From positions 1 to 64,000 of the forward strand of contig JAUIRK010001033.1 in NCBI GenBank assembly GCA_030549495.1: a DNA stretch of 64,000 bases, given 5' to 3'. Origin of the DNA: Nectonema munidae. Its lineage: Eukaryota; Nematomorpha; Nectonematoida; Nectonematidae. A program made the translations under genes and the position numbers. Under the pieces are notes generated by a model, which ran no database searches, had not been told where the DNA came from, and saw only the letters and a program-made list of their open reading frames with translations. This document shows, piece after piece, positions 1 through 25,708 of the stretch (its first letter is position 1; each line of letters opens with the position of its first letter).

Positions 1-850
1 ACTATAGCTACTAATCTTTGGAAAAATACCTGCTGCCAGTTTTTTCCCCCTTAGATTGAGGTCATTGATGATTTTTTCTTTGCTCTTTGTCAATTGTCTT
101 TCCACTACATAGCTGTTGATTTAACTCCCAAAAACTCCACGTGGCCTCCATATGGTTCTTCTTTGACTTTTTATGCTCACATAGCCTTGTGTGAATATTA
201 GACCAGTCATTGAACCCACTTGTTGCTAATGCCATGGTTGTATTCCTTACAAAAAGTTTGCACAAAAGCAATAAATTTTATCAGAGGAACTAGAGTATAT
301 AATCCAAGGTCTTTCAATACTTCCCCATTCAGAAGTCGTCTCTTGCTAAGTGAAACTTTGAAACACAAGCCCTTTTCATTTTTTGGAAAGCTGTTACCAG
401 GAATATTAGGGGCATCTTTTCATTGTTAAATAATCCCTTTCATTGTTATTTATATTAGCAGGCCAATATGCTGGATCATCGTTCATGATAGTTACATTTT
501 TGTTTATGGACTTGCTGAACTTTCTGGTTTGGGACTGTCTTCCAATGAACCGAGATCTTCTTCAATTTCAGTCACAGCTGGTGAGGCTGGCCCACTTTTT
601 AGTGTACATTTTTCATCATTGTATTGATTATTATCTGAAATTTGTCCATGGTTTTATCCCCTATTCTGCAAATAATTGATGATTCTCTATCTTTCAAACC
701 GAGCGCGCTTCAAAGATGGCGTGACAGGAACTTTTTTAAGGCACCTCTATGCTTTTTATTTTCTGCTGCCTTGCCTTGGCCAATCTCGCTTTTGTTACCA
801 CATAAATATTTACGCCCTTATCTCGGATTTCTGCTTGTGCTTGTCATGAT
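1..850 (-). pseudogene. Decayed hAT-type transposase, TTF/ZMYM1-like N-terminal part
   Basis: Read on the minus strand, several frames together give the N-terminal TTF-type zinc-finger region of ZMYM1-like hAT transposases: a DDPAYWP-like stretch near 470, a stretch ending in KIYCFCANFL near 270, then TSGFNDWSNIHTRL and GKTIDKEQ at about 230-90. In this family the TTF domain binds DNA ahead of the RNase-H-like core. Frames change repeatedly and stops are present, so it is dead. The core, to the left, lies outside the window. A second decayed gene of the same superfamily is at 38.9-39.8 kb. Assignment is from recognised motifs only. Confidence 0.65.
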
Positions 851-959
851 GTAGTACCTCTTATTTAACTTTTGTATTTAGAAAAAAGGAAGATCTAAAA
901 AAGTAACAAAACAGAAGAGTAATTTAAAATTACTAAATATAAAAACAAAACATGATTAC

Positions 960-1085
960 CTGTAGCTATTCGGTACATGACCTGAGCAATCTCTGGGTGA
1001 TCTATGCCACCACTAGTAATTAGGTACCTTATTTGGGGATCGAGTCTATGCAGATTTGGACATTTGTGGTAGTTGGGTAATCAAA
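960..1085 (-). other. Candidate coding exon of an unidentified gene (with an in-frame TGA)
   Basis: The minus strand has a pyrimidine-rich acceptor ending in CTTCTAG before 1085 and a donor GTAATC after 960. Between them is a frame containing RYLITSGGIDHPEIAQ and ending in VMYRIATG, which has the composition of a real conserved protein. If joined in phase to the candidate exon at 1175-1279, the second codon is TGA. An alternative acceptor (GCATAG, exon from 1045) avoids the stop but does not fit the phase of the neighbour. I do not recognise the protein. It may be a real exon with a different partner, or part of a pseudogene. Confidence 0.35.
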
Positions 1086-1174
1086 CTAGAAGGGCCGAGG
1101 ATGCATTTGGAGTTAAATCTTTATTTAACTTATTCTTAATGTTGCAATAAAAATTTAAAGTGAGATGAAATTAC

Positions 1175-1279
1175 CTGCATGTTGATAGCAAAGTTCGAGT
1201 TGTGTTAATTCATATCGCATAGAGGCATTCATATGATCGTCACATGGAGGCGGGTGTGTTTGTTTACTCAGAATGTGTA
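1175..1279 (-). other. Candidate coding exon of an unidentified gene
   Basis: On the minus strand an acceptor (AAAATAG) precedes 1279 and a donor (GTAATT) follows 1175. The 105-bp interval is open and encodes a stretch including CDDHMNASMRYELTQLEL. The spacing to the next candidate exon (about 89 bp) fits a short intron like the 54-57 bp introns of the CtIP gene here. Identity is unknown. No start or stop was found, and the fit to the neighbouring exon is imperfect because of an in-frame TGA. Confidence 0.35.
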
Positions 1280-1585
1280 CTATTTTAGAATCAAAAAGAA
1301 TTAGGTTTAAAAGTTTACATCTCACTTCAAAACCAATTGATCCAGACGAAATTAGCAGGGTAAATAGGTCTCGTATAGAACAACTAGTATGCAAATATCA
1401 TTAGCAATAACACGCTCTTTGCTCAGATATTGCGTTGTAATATCTCATTTGTAAATTTCGTATTTTGCATTAATTTCAACTGTTCCGATCATAGTAAATG
1501 CGGGTACCTTGAAGGCGATGCTTTTTTCTCACAATATTTATCAAAATAATAAAGATAAGAAGTAGTCAACTCTCTTTAAATTCTT

Positions 1586-2169
1586 TCAAAGCACACGGAT
1601 TTTCTTCAAAATATAGAAGGATGGATTAAACTCCAGATGCATTTCCTCCAAATAACATGGTAACTCGGTCTTTCGATTCTCTATAAACAGCCTAAAATCT
1701 TCATTTTCTGATAAGACTTGCTCTTTCTCCAACAATGTTATGTAAATCCAATCGTTTCTTGAAAGCAAAGAATCATGCTTTACTGAAAATTCTATATCTT
1801 CCTCATTTTCATATTGTTTTTCTTTAGGCTTAGTAAAAAGATTCAACGCCTTTGCTAGAATTTAATTTTGACTCAAAGTAACTCTCTTTTGACTACAGTA
1901 AAAACAATTTAATGTAAACAAATGCCTTCCATATTTATCATCAAGGAAAAGTGTTTTTGTCTTATTTTTAGGTGTAAAAGTATTTGAAGTCATCCATATT
2001 CTTTGAACTTGCCGTTATTTTTTTACAAATTTTCTGACTGAAGATTCATTCATGCTTTTTCCCTTGCAATTTTAGCGAATGTAGCTCCATACTCGTCAAA
2101 TTTTATGACTTTTAGTTTTTCTTCTAAGCTTAAACATCTGCGTTTGTTTGGGCCAATTTTTGTTTTCAT
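1586..2169 (-). pseudogene. Tigger/pogo-like transposase remnant
   Basis: Minus-strand translation from 2169 begins MKTKIGPNKRRCLSLEEK and continues through YGATFAKIARGKSMNESSVR to about 2010. This is the psq/CENP-B-type helix-turn-helix that opens Tigger and jerky-like transposases. A second open stretch of 86 codons (1846-1586) follows in another frame and may be the tail. The DDE core is absent, so this is a truncated, internally deleted copy. It is a different family from the intact Tigger at 23.8 kb. Confidence 0.5.
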
Positions 2170-2361
2170 CAGAAAAAGTTATAATAAAAAATAAAGTGAG
2201 CAGAGTAAGCAGCCTTGAATCAGAAGGAAAACTAAAAAATTTTAAAGAGATTGTAAAACTAATGAATTTTATTTTTGCTTTAGAATAAGATAGGACTGAT
2301 TAAAAAAAGTATATGTAATAAGCCGATAAATGTATCAAATCAGAGATACAAAAAATAGAGC

Positions 2362-5300
2362 CAACTATTGAGATGTATCGGATATGCGCATCAATCGCAA
2401 AAATTTTTTAGATTTTTTCATGTTAACATCCGCTTACGCAATTTAAAATAAATTTTTATAAATTTCTATTGAAACTTTTAGTATTTTTTTGTTTAAAACA
2501 TACAGGATTTGTTATCTTTAAATTCCTATCTTTGATCATACGAAATTCGATATTTGTGAAAAGCGGAAGTTTCTTTGTCGCAACATTTCGTTTTGTCGGC
2601 CAGTAATATAAATTACGTTTCAAATTTCAGTTGACTCTGCTTTCACAATTTTTTTATGTTTCCCGTGATGAAGGATACTGACGAGAAAATTCCACATTCG
2701 CTTTACTGCGTTGCATACATGATTGGATTTTAATAGTTATTGTCTGTCACAGTATTAATTTTAATACACCTCTCTGTCTTTTGTAAATTGCAGTGAGTTG
2801 ATTTACTGATTTTGACACGTAGTAATGTTGTTTAAATTTTCTCATCAGAAGCGTTTTGAATTCTCTATAGTCGTCTGTTTTTTTAAACTAAATAATGTTT
2901 AACGCCTACTTTTAAATTGTATTTATTTTCTAATTTTTAAGTGCTTTCATTTTTTAGTTTAATTAAGTTTTTCCCGAGTATTTATAAAAAAAAATTTTAC
3001 TGAAAAGTTCTTGTTAAACATGGTTAATACCCTATAGGTATTGATTTTTATGCTAAAGCCTGCTTCTTTCATATTGCAATTTGTTTTTTTGTAATTTTTT
3101 TTCTTTTATCCGCAATAAATAATATCAATCTAAATTTTAACTTTAAAAACGTGTATGATCAAATTTTGTTCGCATTTTCTAATTTATTTTATAGTAAGTT
3201 TTATAAATCTAGGCTTTTGTATAAAAATGTAACTCTATTTATTCTTATAAGAAGGACAATTTTTAATTTTTCTTTTTTAAATGTTTCCTTAACAGCGTAA
3301 AGTTTTAAAATTTATGATTTTGGTTAACATGATATGTAATGTGTTGTGTATATCAGATTTTGTTTGGATTGAACTTTATATCTAATAGAAGTTTTACTTT
3401 ACAAATAATAATTATTTTATTTCATTTAAATAAAAAAATTGTCTTTTTTATTTAAGTTTAGGAAATTTTTTGAATGTAAAATAAAAAAAATAAATTTATT
3501 CATAATTGACTTGGTAAATAATTTTAAGTAAATGAGTGTTTTAAATATTTCTTACTAATCCTTAATTGCATTTTTTATTTTTTGCAAACTCATTCTTTTA
3601 TTTTTTTGTTAACATATTATTCCATACAAAATTCTTGAACTTCAGAGCAGGAAAAAACAAGAACACAAAAAAAAATTCTTTAATATTTTTTTCACTTTTA
3701 GTAGAAATTAATAATAAGTTAGAATATCATCCAGAAGTAGTTTAGTTTGGAAATATTTTCAAGTTTTAGAAAAAGATTCAGTATTCTGTTTAAGAAAAAT
3801 TATTCCAGAAGAGGAACTACCTCTTTAAGAAATCATTTAAAATAGAAGCATTTAGAAATTTCAAAACTTTTAGAAGAAAAAAAGAGTAATGAAGAAAGAA
3901 TAAAAAATAATTTGATAATGTCACAAAAAACTAAAACTGAAGAAAAGCAAAAAAATATTTTTGGATGAAAATTTTGTTTATATATTTTAATGAAAATTCA
4001 TGTAAAGTAGATTTTCTTATGTCAGAAATGCTTATTTTAGATAACCTACCTTTTAGTCACGTTGAAGATCATTAAAGAACATTAACCTATAAAAGGTTTA
4101 TCAGATTTGTTTCAGAAGTTGTCCCCAATTAAAAATTGAAGCAAAGAAATTTTTATTTGTAATAAGATTTATGATTCTGTTAAAAAAAAGCGTACAGCAA
4201 ATTAGCAAAGAAATGCAAAAATATCTTTGACAACTGATATTTGGTCCGATACTGTTGCTGGTGTTTCGCTTTTGAGTATTGAAGAACGCCAAGCTGGTGA
4301 ATATATTTCCCAAATTTTTGATGAAATGCTAAGAAACTGGCAAATAAAAAGTGAAAATATTCATTGTGTTTTACGTGATTGTGAAGCAAATATTAAAAAA
4401 GCATGAATTCTTTCTAATTTAAAAAGTTTAGACTGTGCTATTCATAAAATTCAACTAATTGTTAAAGTCGGTTTACCATCACATTCTGAAATTGACAAAA
4501 TAGTTTAAAAAAATCGTAGTATTACATTTTCATCACTCAATTATGGCTCAAGATAAATTAAAAAAATTCAAGATCGCTTAAACTTGGCTAAAGTTGCTGT
4601 TTTGAACGACACGCCTACCAGATGGAACAGCACATTCTATAGGTTAAAAAGATTATTTGAGATTAAAGAATTATTGGGTGTTTACACTGCTTCAAAGACT
4701 AAAATAAAGCATGTCAGTAATTTTGAATGGTTTTTGATAAAGAAAATAACCCATGTTTTAGAGCCTTATGAAGAAAAAACAAAGGAGTTCAGCGACTCAA
4801 GACCATCAGTCTCTGAAGTAATCCCTAACATTCTGGAAGTGCTGAAAATGAAAAAATTATATACTACCATGATGAAGAAGATTTAAAAAAAAACGGATAA
4901 TTTTTATCAAGATGAAATTAAGCTTTCAAACAAAATTAATGAAACAAACTATGAATTCGGAAATAGATGTTAAGTTTTCTGAAATTGGAAATGAAGATTT
5001 TTTTACATTATAGCTACTTTTCTCGATCCGAGATTCAAAAGTAAATTTTTCACCAATTTTGAAAGAATAAATAAATTAAAAACTTTCCTTTTGAATTTAT
5101 ATGACAAGGATAAGATTGATGATAATAATAGTAGCATAGAAGTAAAAAGCTGCAAAAAATGAAGAAAAGTGCTAAAAGTTTATACCTCTTTGAATAAACT
5201 CTAGTAGTGAAGAAGAAAACGAGAAAGAAAATGAAGAAATAACGAAGTATCAAAAAGAAAAAGGAATTAATGGCACGACTACTCAAAGCTTAGATTGGTG

Positions 5301-5713
5301 GAAAACTAAAATAGAAGAATTTCCATTTTTATCAAAAATTGCATGTCATTCATTACCTTAGCTGTCCTCCTAGCACCGTAAGCGAGCAGCTCTTTAGTAG
5401 CGCCGGAAATATTTATACTGACAAAAGAAAGAGATTGCTAGGGGAAAAAGTAGAAAAACTTTTATTATTTTTTTAAAATTTACCGGTAAGAAATTATGAT
5501 TATTTTAAATAAATGTTTAAATTATTCTGATTTAGGTTTTTTTACATTGGTAAAATATAAATTTATGTATTAAAATATAAAACAATAATTTTTTTTAAAT
5601 ATTTTATATCCACATACAAATTTATTTTGGATATCCGAATCCGCTAGATTGTCAAATCTAATATCCGCAACAGCGGATGTAAAAAAAATCCCCATCCGAT
5701 ACTTCTCTAATTG
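2362..5713 (+). mobile_element. Decayed BED-finger hAT element with candidate terminal inverted repeats
   Basis: The terminal 21-22 bases at 2362 (CAACTATTGAGATGTATCGG) and at 5713 (reverse complement starting CAATTAGAGAAGTATCGG) are imperfect inverted repeats. The 3.35 kb between them contains, on the plus strand, remains of a BED-type hAT transposase. I could not find a convincing 8-bp target duplication, so the ends are approximate. Stretches 2400-3750, with no gene remains, are AT-rich and otherwise featureless. Confidence 0.55.
3770..5490 (+). pseudogene. Decayed ZBED4-like hAT transposase
   Basis: Scattered frames on the plus strand reproduce a BED-zinc-finger hAT transposase. A TTSLRNHLK stretch with a following H (about 3815) is the second half of the BED finger. 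The best open piece, 4572-4886, contains VLNDTPTRWNSTFYRL and FLIKKITHVLEPYEEKTKE. IATFLDPRFKSKFF lies near 5015. The C-terminal dimerisation motif around SSEQLFSSAGNIYTDKRKR lies at 5385-5435. Many stops and frameshifts separate these, so no functional protein is possible. The order and spacing of motifs match the family. Confidence 0.8.
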
Positions 5714-6458
5714 ATTTGTGTAAATCTCTTGACTGGATTTTTGTGTCTTTTGGAGATCTATGAAAAGTTGCTTATAACTATTGCAGGATAAATAATGAAG
5801 CTCATAGCAAAGCCTAACAATTAGCAAGATCCGTACTAAAGTGAATAAATGCTTAGTGAAGGAAACCGATTGCTCAATTTGCAACGCGTATTATAGCGAA
5901 ATGCGCATAGTCGCGCAAAGCGAGTTATTCTTGTATATAACTTAAAGATTTGTTATACAATAAAAAATGGTGCACGACATTTCGTACCTAAGACGAATAG
6001 TAACAATTTTGGACGTTTCGTTTTTAACGCATAGGTACGAAATGGTCAATTTAGGAAATAAGAACTCATAGAAAGTGGAAATTGATTACACTAAGCAAAC
6101 ACTATTATCTCCTACTTTACTTGTTAACTTTTATAGCATATAATTCATTCAAAAGGATTTGGTTTTTGTTTGGTACATCGTTAGAAAAGATAAAATTGTT
6201 ATAAGATATATCCATTCGATCCCTTTTGTATCCCTTTGTGTGTCTTCATCCTTCTGGGTTATAATAAATCTGATTGGTTGTTTATGTATTTCCTATTAAA
6301 CGATTGATTGAAACTTGTTAAGTGAAATATCTTTTATAATCATTTCTTTTTAATCTACATGTCTCAAATAAATCTTGTAATATATACGCTGAAATAAAAG
6401 ATACAAGAAAAAGTATAGGTAGTGAACAGCAAAATAGCTTAGCCGTAAGTATAACGCG
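5714..6458. other. No gene seen; contains a dispersed 'TACGAAATG' repeat
   Basis: This 745-bp stretch between the hAT remnant and the CtIP 3' end has no coding signal. At 5970-6045 it carries inverted copies of a motif (CATTTCGTACC ... GGTACGAAATGG) that recurs near 12.2, 34.1, 36.9 and 38.7 kb. Confidence 0.5.
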
Positions 6459-6464
6459 TTTATT
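6459..6464 (-). terminator. Candidate poly(A) signal of the CtIP gene
   Basis: TTTATT on the plus strand gives AATAAA on the minus strand, 72 nt past the CtIP stop codon at 6537-6539. It is the closest canonical signal downstream of that stop. AATAAA is common by chance in this AT-rich DNA, so the call rests on position. Confidence 0.45.
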
Positions 6465-6536
6465 TAAAACGATGGTAAAATAAATTAGCAGAACTTTGTA
6501 ATGCTTCCAATCTCTGTTATAAGAAACTTCTCTCCA

Positions 6537-21870
<15,334 letters not shown>

Positions 21871-22195
21871 CTAATAAAGAGAAAATATTACATTTGTGAA
21901 AATGTATGAAATTATGTATTTTAATAAAGGATAAAAAATCAGAAAGATATTTTTCAATTTTAAACAGGAGAAAAAAAAATTTGTTTGAAAGGATTTTATT
22001 GCAATTGAGCTTTGTAATTTTAACATCGTTTCTGGATATTTAATTTTAGAGTGTACATAAATTTATAGCAATAATTTTGTTATTTCATACAGATAACAAG
22101 GTATTCGGATAATAAAGGTCTGACTGGTATATATTGAGGATATTTAAGCTTTTTTACAAGCCATAGTTTGGACACCGTTAATATATAATATATAT

Positions 22196-22509
22196 CAGCG
22201 TTTCCCAAAAGGGAGGAAATTTCCCCCTAGTGGAAAACTTGAATCTTAAGGGGGAAATAATTACACTGCTATAATTTTAAAATAAGCTGTTATCTTTAAA
22301 AAAAATATATTCTTTACAAAAGATTAAATTGGGGTGGTACTTTTTGCCCAAATACACATAAATAATCATAAATACACATGCATACACTTAGAATAACGCA
22401 AATACACTTGAATAATTTTGTTATTTGAATTTTTTTATCCACAAGGAGGAAATTTAAATGATTGATTCATGTGGAAGGGAAATAATAGGAATAAGTTTGA
22501 GAACCGCTG
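22196..22509. mobile_element. hAT MITE
   Basis: The ends are CAGCGTTTCCCAAAAGGGAG (left) and, complemented, CAGCGGTTCTCAAACTT (right), imperfect hAT-type inverted repeats. The flanks ATATATAT (22188-22195) and GTATATAT (22510-22517) form a 7-of-8 target duplication. It is 314 bp with no coding capacity, containing subterminal GGAGGAAATTT motifs in both halves. It lies in the CtIP intron upstream of the large exon. Confidence 0.8.
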
Positions 22510-22539
22510 GTATATATGAGTGCATTCATTTAAACAAAT

Positions 22540-22690
22540 CTACTACACTTTGAATCTGATTTTTTTTCTTTCAATTTTTAGCTTAATAAACAAGCAAAGA
22601 AAAAGGGTTTTAGAGAAGACAGTGTAGAGTTTTTTTTCTGTTGAGAACTGCCCTTATGATACTTGTGTGAGGCAGTATACTTTCATTGCA
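22540..22690 (+). repeat. Diverged repeat, copy 1 (pair of 28775-28915)
   Basis: It shares an ordered set of blocks with 28775-28915: CTTTGAATCTGATTTTTTTTCT, then TTTTTAG, GCAAAGAAAAAGG, GAGAAGACAGTGTAGAGTTT and TACTTGTGTGAGGCA. Both copies have an acceptor-like TTTTTAG followed by a lysine-rich open stretch ending EFF. The two flank the Tigger element at 6.2 kb distance. Confidence 0.6.
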
Positions 22691-22699
22691 TTTGGAAGT

Positions 22700-23752
22700 A
22701 AAAGTCTTAGTTCAAATCAGAATTTAATAAATAAGTGTTTATGGGATTGGATTAAGAAATTAATTAGATACTTATTCATCCAAAAGTAAATGTTTTTTTG
22801 CCAGAAAAAAATAAAAAACTTCACTTTCACTGAAATATAAAATGTCTAATTAATATTGATATATATATATACGCATAGCATATACCTCTAAATTGAACTT
22901 TGTTTAATCATGGAAATAAAAAAAAAATTTCCGTGTGATTAGCCAGAGTTAAACAGTAACCGCAACTTATCTAGATTAAAAAAGATATTAGAATATTTGT
23001 TAAAATATTAATAAATATTTTAGAGTTTAGTAAATTGTGAAAGCTAATGTGAAGTTTTGATCTAATTAAAAACAAAAGTTGCATTCAAATAAATTTTATT
23101 CAATTAAAAAGTGCATATTTAAAAAAAAATTTTTATATAAAATATGTGATAGAAAATTTTTAGAGTAAATACAATAAAAAAATCCTATCCCACGCTCCTC
23201 CTCCAGTCCCCTAATAATTTTTAAAATGTGTTAAGGTCCCTACCATGCATGTATAATATTATTTTGAAATTTATATACATAAAATTTATTCACGGGTTTG
23301 CTTGATTTTCATTAAAAACATGACATTAAAAGATATACACTCAATTATTTAGTGGATTCACACGAGAATATTCTAATTTAACATTTTAGGATAAAGTAGG
23401 CGTCAAAAAGGCCCCTTATTACTTATGAATAAAAATACCCAATTACGAATAGTAATTGGTTGTCAACTCAATGATAAAGAAAACAGTAACCATATTTTGT
23501 ATAATTATATTATAACTGACTAAAGAAGAAAACTGAGAAAAATGACATACATGAAATATTATAAGAATATTATTTCTCTCTTGTACAATTATAAACACTT
23601 TGATGTTGGAATATTATAAATTCCCCACCCACCCCCCTTTTTCAACGTTTTAAATTTCAATTATTGATATTTTGAAAAAGCATTAGGTATAGGAGTTCAT
23701 TAAAATGTAGATAATAATTTAAATAATTGTTTTATACCTATAAAATTTAAAA
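22700..23752. other. AT-rich stretch without recognised features
   Basis: The region between the repeat copy and the Tigger left end has only A/T-rich simple sequence, a TA run at 22860-22872 and a C-rich 23620-23640. No coding frame was found. Confidence 0.5.
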
Positions 23753-24040
23753 TACAGTTATCCCTCGTTATTCACGGTTTTTTTATTCACGGTTTTGATT
23801 ATTCGCGGTTTTTTATACCATAAAAATTATATAATGTTTTTTAAAATTGAATTCTATTATAAAAACTTCTATTTTTTTTTACTTATTTAAGAAATATACT
23901 CTATAAAGTTTTTTTTTTAATTACCATATGTTTTTTTATAAACATTTATGATTTTTAAAAATAACATTGTTTTAAATTGCTTATATATTCTATTAAAATT
24001 TATTTTGAAATTTTTTAGTGTTTTTAAGTTACAGTTAAAT

Positions 24041-25708
24041 ATGTCATCTAAGGATAATAAATTGATTAAAAAAATTACAAAAAGAAACAAAAAAGTAATG
24101 AATCTTAAAGAAAAAATAATAATTTTGGATAAGCTTAGAAGTGGAACGAGTTACGCTGCTTATGGTCGTGAATTCAATATAAATGAATCTACGATTAGGT
24201 CAATCAAAAAAAGTGAAAACCTGATCAGAAATGCGGTTGCTACATGCCATCCATCAACTGCAAAAGTGTCTCAACATGTTAGAGACCTTTCCCTTGTTAA
24301 AATGGAAAAAGCATTAAATCTTTGGATTGAAGATTTAAATAGAAAATCCATTCCTATCACAAGCGAAACAATAAGAGAAAAGCCAACTTCTCTTTATGAA
24401 TATTTCAATGAAAACTCTTCAAATTCTTCTTTTAAAGGCAGTAAAGGGTGGTTTGAAAATTTTAAAAAAAGGTATTCAATCCATAATCTCAGGTTTACAG
24501 GTGAAACTGCTTCTGCTGATTTTACTGCCGCAAAAAAGTATATAGAAGTTTTTAAAAATATTATAGAAGAAAAAAATTATTTACCCGAACAAGTATTTAA
24601 CGCTGACGAAACAGGTCTTTTTTGGAAGAAAATGCCTAGTAGAACATATTTATCTAAACAAGAAAAGCAAGCTCCAGGTTTTAAAATGTCAAAAGATAGA
24701 ATTTCTATGCTCTTATGTGCTAACGCAAATGGCCATATAATTAAATCATTGTTTATATACAAATCAAAAAGACCACGTTGTTTCAAAGGAAAAGATATGA
24801 ATGCATTGCCATTGTTTTATCGTCACAACAGAAAAGCATGGATGACAACTATACTTATGACAGACTGGTTTCACAATTGTTTTATTCCTGAAGTAGAAAA
24901 ATATTTGAAAGAAAAAAGGCTGGAGTTTATAGTTTTGTTGCTTCTTGATAATTGTCCTGCTCATCCGGAGTCTTTAAAGTTTGCAAATGATAAAATCCAA
25001 GTTGAATTTCTTCCTCCAAACACTACTTCGTTAATCCAACCTATAGACCAAAATGTAATTGCAATCGTTAAAGCTAAATATGTTAAAAAAAAATTTACAA
25101 TTATGTTAAAGAGCATTGAGAATGGCGAAGACTATAACTTAGCAAATTGTTTAAAAGTTCTTAAAGGAAGCCTTGACGAACTAACTGAAAAAAGCATCAA
25201 ATCTTCTTGGAAAAAGCTTTGGCCTGAAGTTATAAACTTTACTGAGATTACAGAACTAGATGATGTTATTTCTGAAATTGAAGCTCTAGATAAACTTGTT
25301 GGCGACGAAGGATTTGACAATATTCAAAAAAAAATTTGTGATGAATTTTTAAAAGAAAATTTAGAAGAATTGAACAATGAAGAATTAAATGACATAATAA
25401 ACCTAGAAATAGAAGAAAATAATAAGACAGAAGAAGAAACGGCCTCAGAAGTATGGACTTTGGAGAAACTTGGTGAAATACAAAGAGTTTGGAAACAGCG
25501 TGAGTCACTTATTTTGAAATATGACCCTTCTTTAGAAAGGGCTTTTTTTGCCAAAGCTAAATTTGAGGAAGGAATTTCTCCTTATTTAGAAATGATAATG
25601 GAGTTAAAAAAAGAACACTCTCAGCTTCCAATCACAATGTTTTTGAAAAAAAATATTAAAAACTTCCTAAAGCTAGTGTTTGTTACATTTTGTAACATAT
25701 ACTTTTAA
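24041..25708 (+). CDS. Tigger transposase, intact, with piggyBac-derived C-terminal tail
   Basis: The transposase cuts and pastes its own element at TA sites. The frame is open from 23948, but Met at 24041 (MSSKDNKLIKK) is preferred because the 31 upstream residues are hydrophobic and AT-driven. The order is a psq helix-turn-helix (about 20-65, LKEKIIILDKLRSG ... INESTIRSIKKSE), a CENP-B-type second domain (about 80-160, ending RYSIHNLRFTGE), then the DDE core. Catalytic residues are D189 in FNADETGLFWKK, D303 in LLLLDNCPAH and D336 in SLIQPIDQNVI, with 32 residues between the last two as in the Tigger group. The last dozen residues (LVFVTFCNIYF) come from the nested piggyBac terminal repeat; the original stop probably lay at 27865-27867. 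Confidence 0.93.
   Translation: MSSKDNKLIKKITKRNKKVMNLKEKIIILDKLRSGTSYAAYGREFNINESTIRSIKKSENLIRNAVATCHPSTAKVSQHVRDLSLVKMEKALNLWIEDLNRKSIPITSETIREKPTSLYEYFNENSSNSSFKGSKGWFENFKKRYSIHNLRFTGETASADFTAAKKYIEVFKNIIEEKNYLPEQVFNADETGLFWKKMPSRTYLSKQEKQAPGFKMSKDRISMLLCANANGHIIKSLFIYKSKRPRCFKGKDMNALPLFYRHNRKAWMTTILMTDWFHNCFIPEVEKYLKEKRLEFIVLLLLDNCPAHPESLKFANDKIQVEFLPPNTTSLIQPIDQNVIAIVKAKYVKKKFTIMLKSIENGEDYNLANCLKVLKGSLDELTEKSIKSSWKKLWPEVINFTEITELDDVISEIEALDKLVGDEGFDNIQKKICDEFLKENLEELNNEELNDIINLEIEENNKTEEETASEVWTLEKLGEIQRVWKQRESLILKYDPSLERAFFAKAKFEEGISPYLEMIMELKKEHSQLPITMFLKKNIKNFLKLVFVTFCNIYF

Noticed and set aside
960-1085. Selenocysteine recoding at the in-frame TGA
   Set aside because: There is no recognised selenoprotein family and no SECIS-like structure was seen. 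A pseudogene or a mis-joined exon is simpler.
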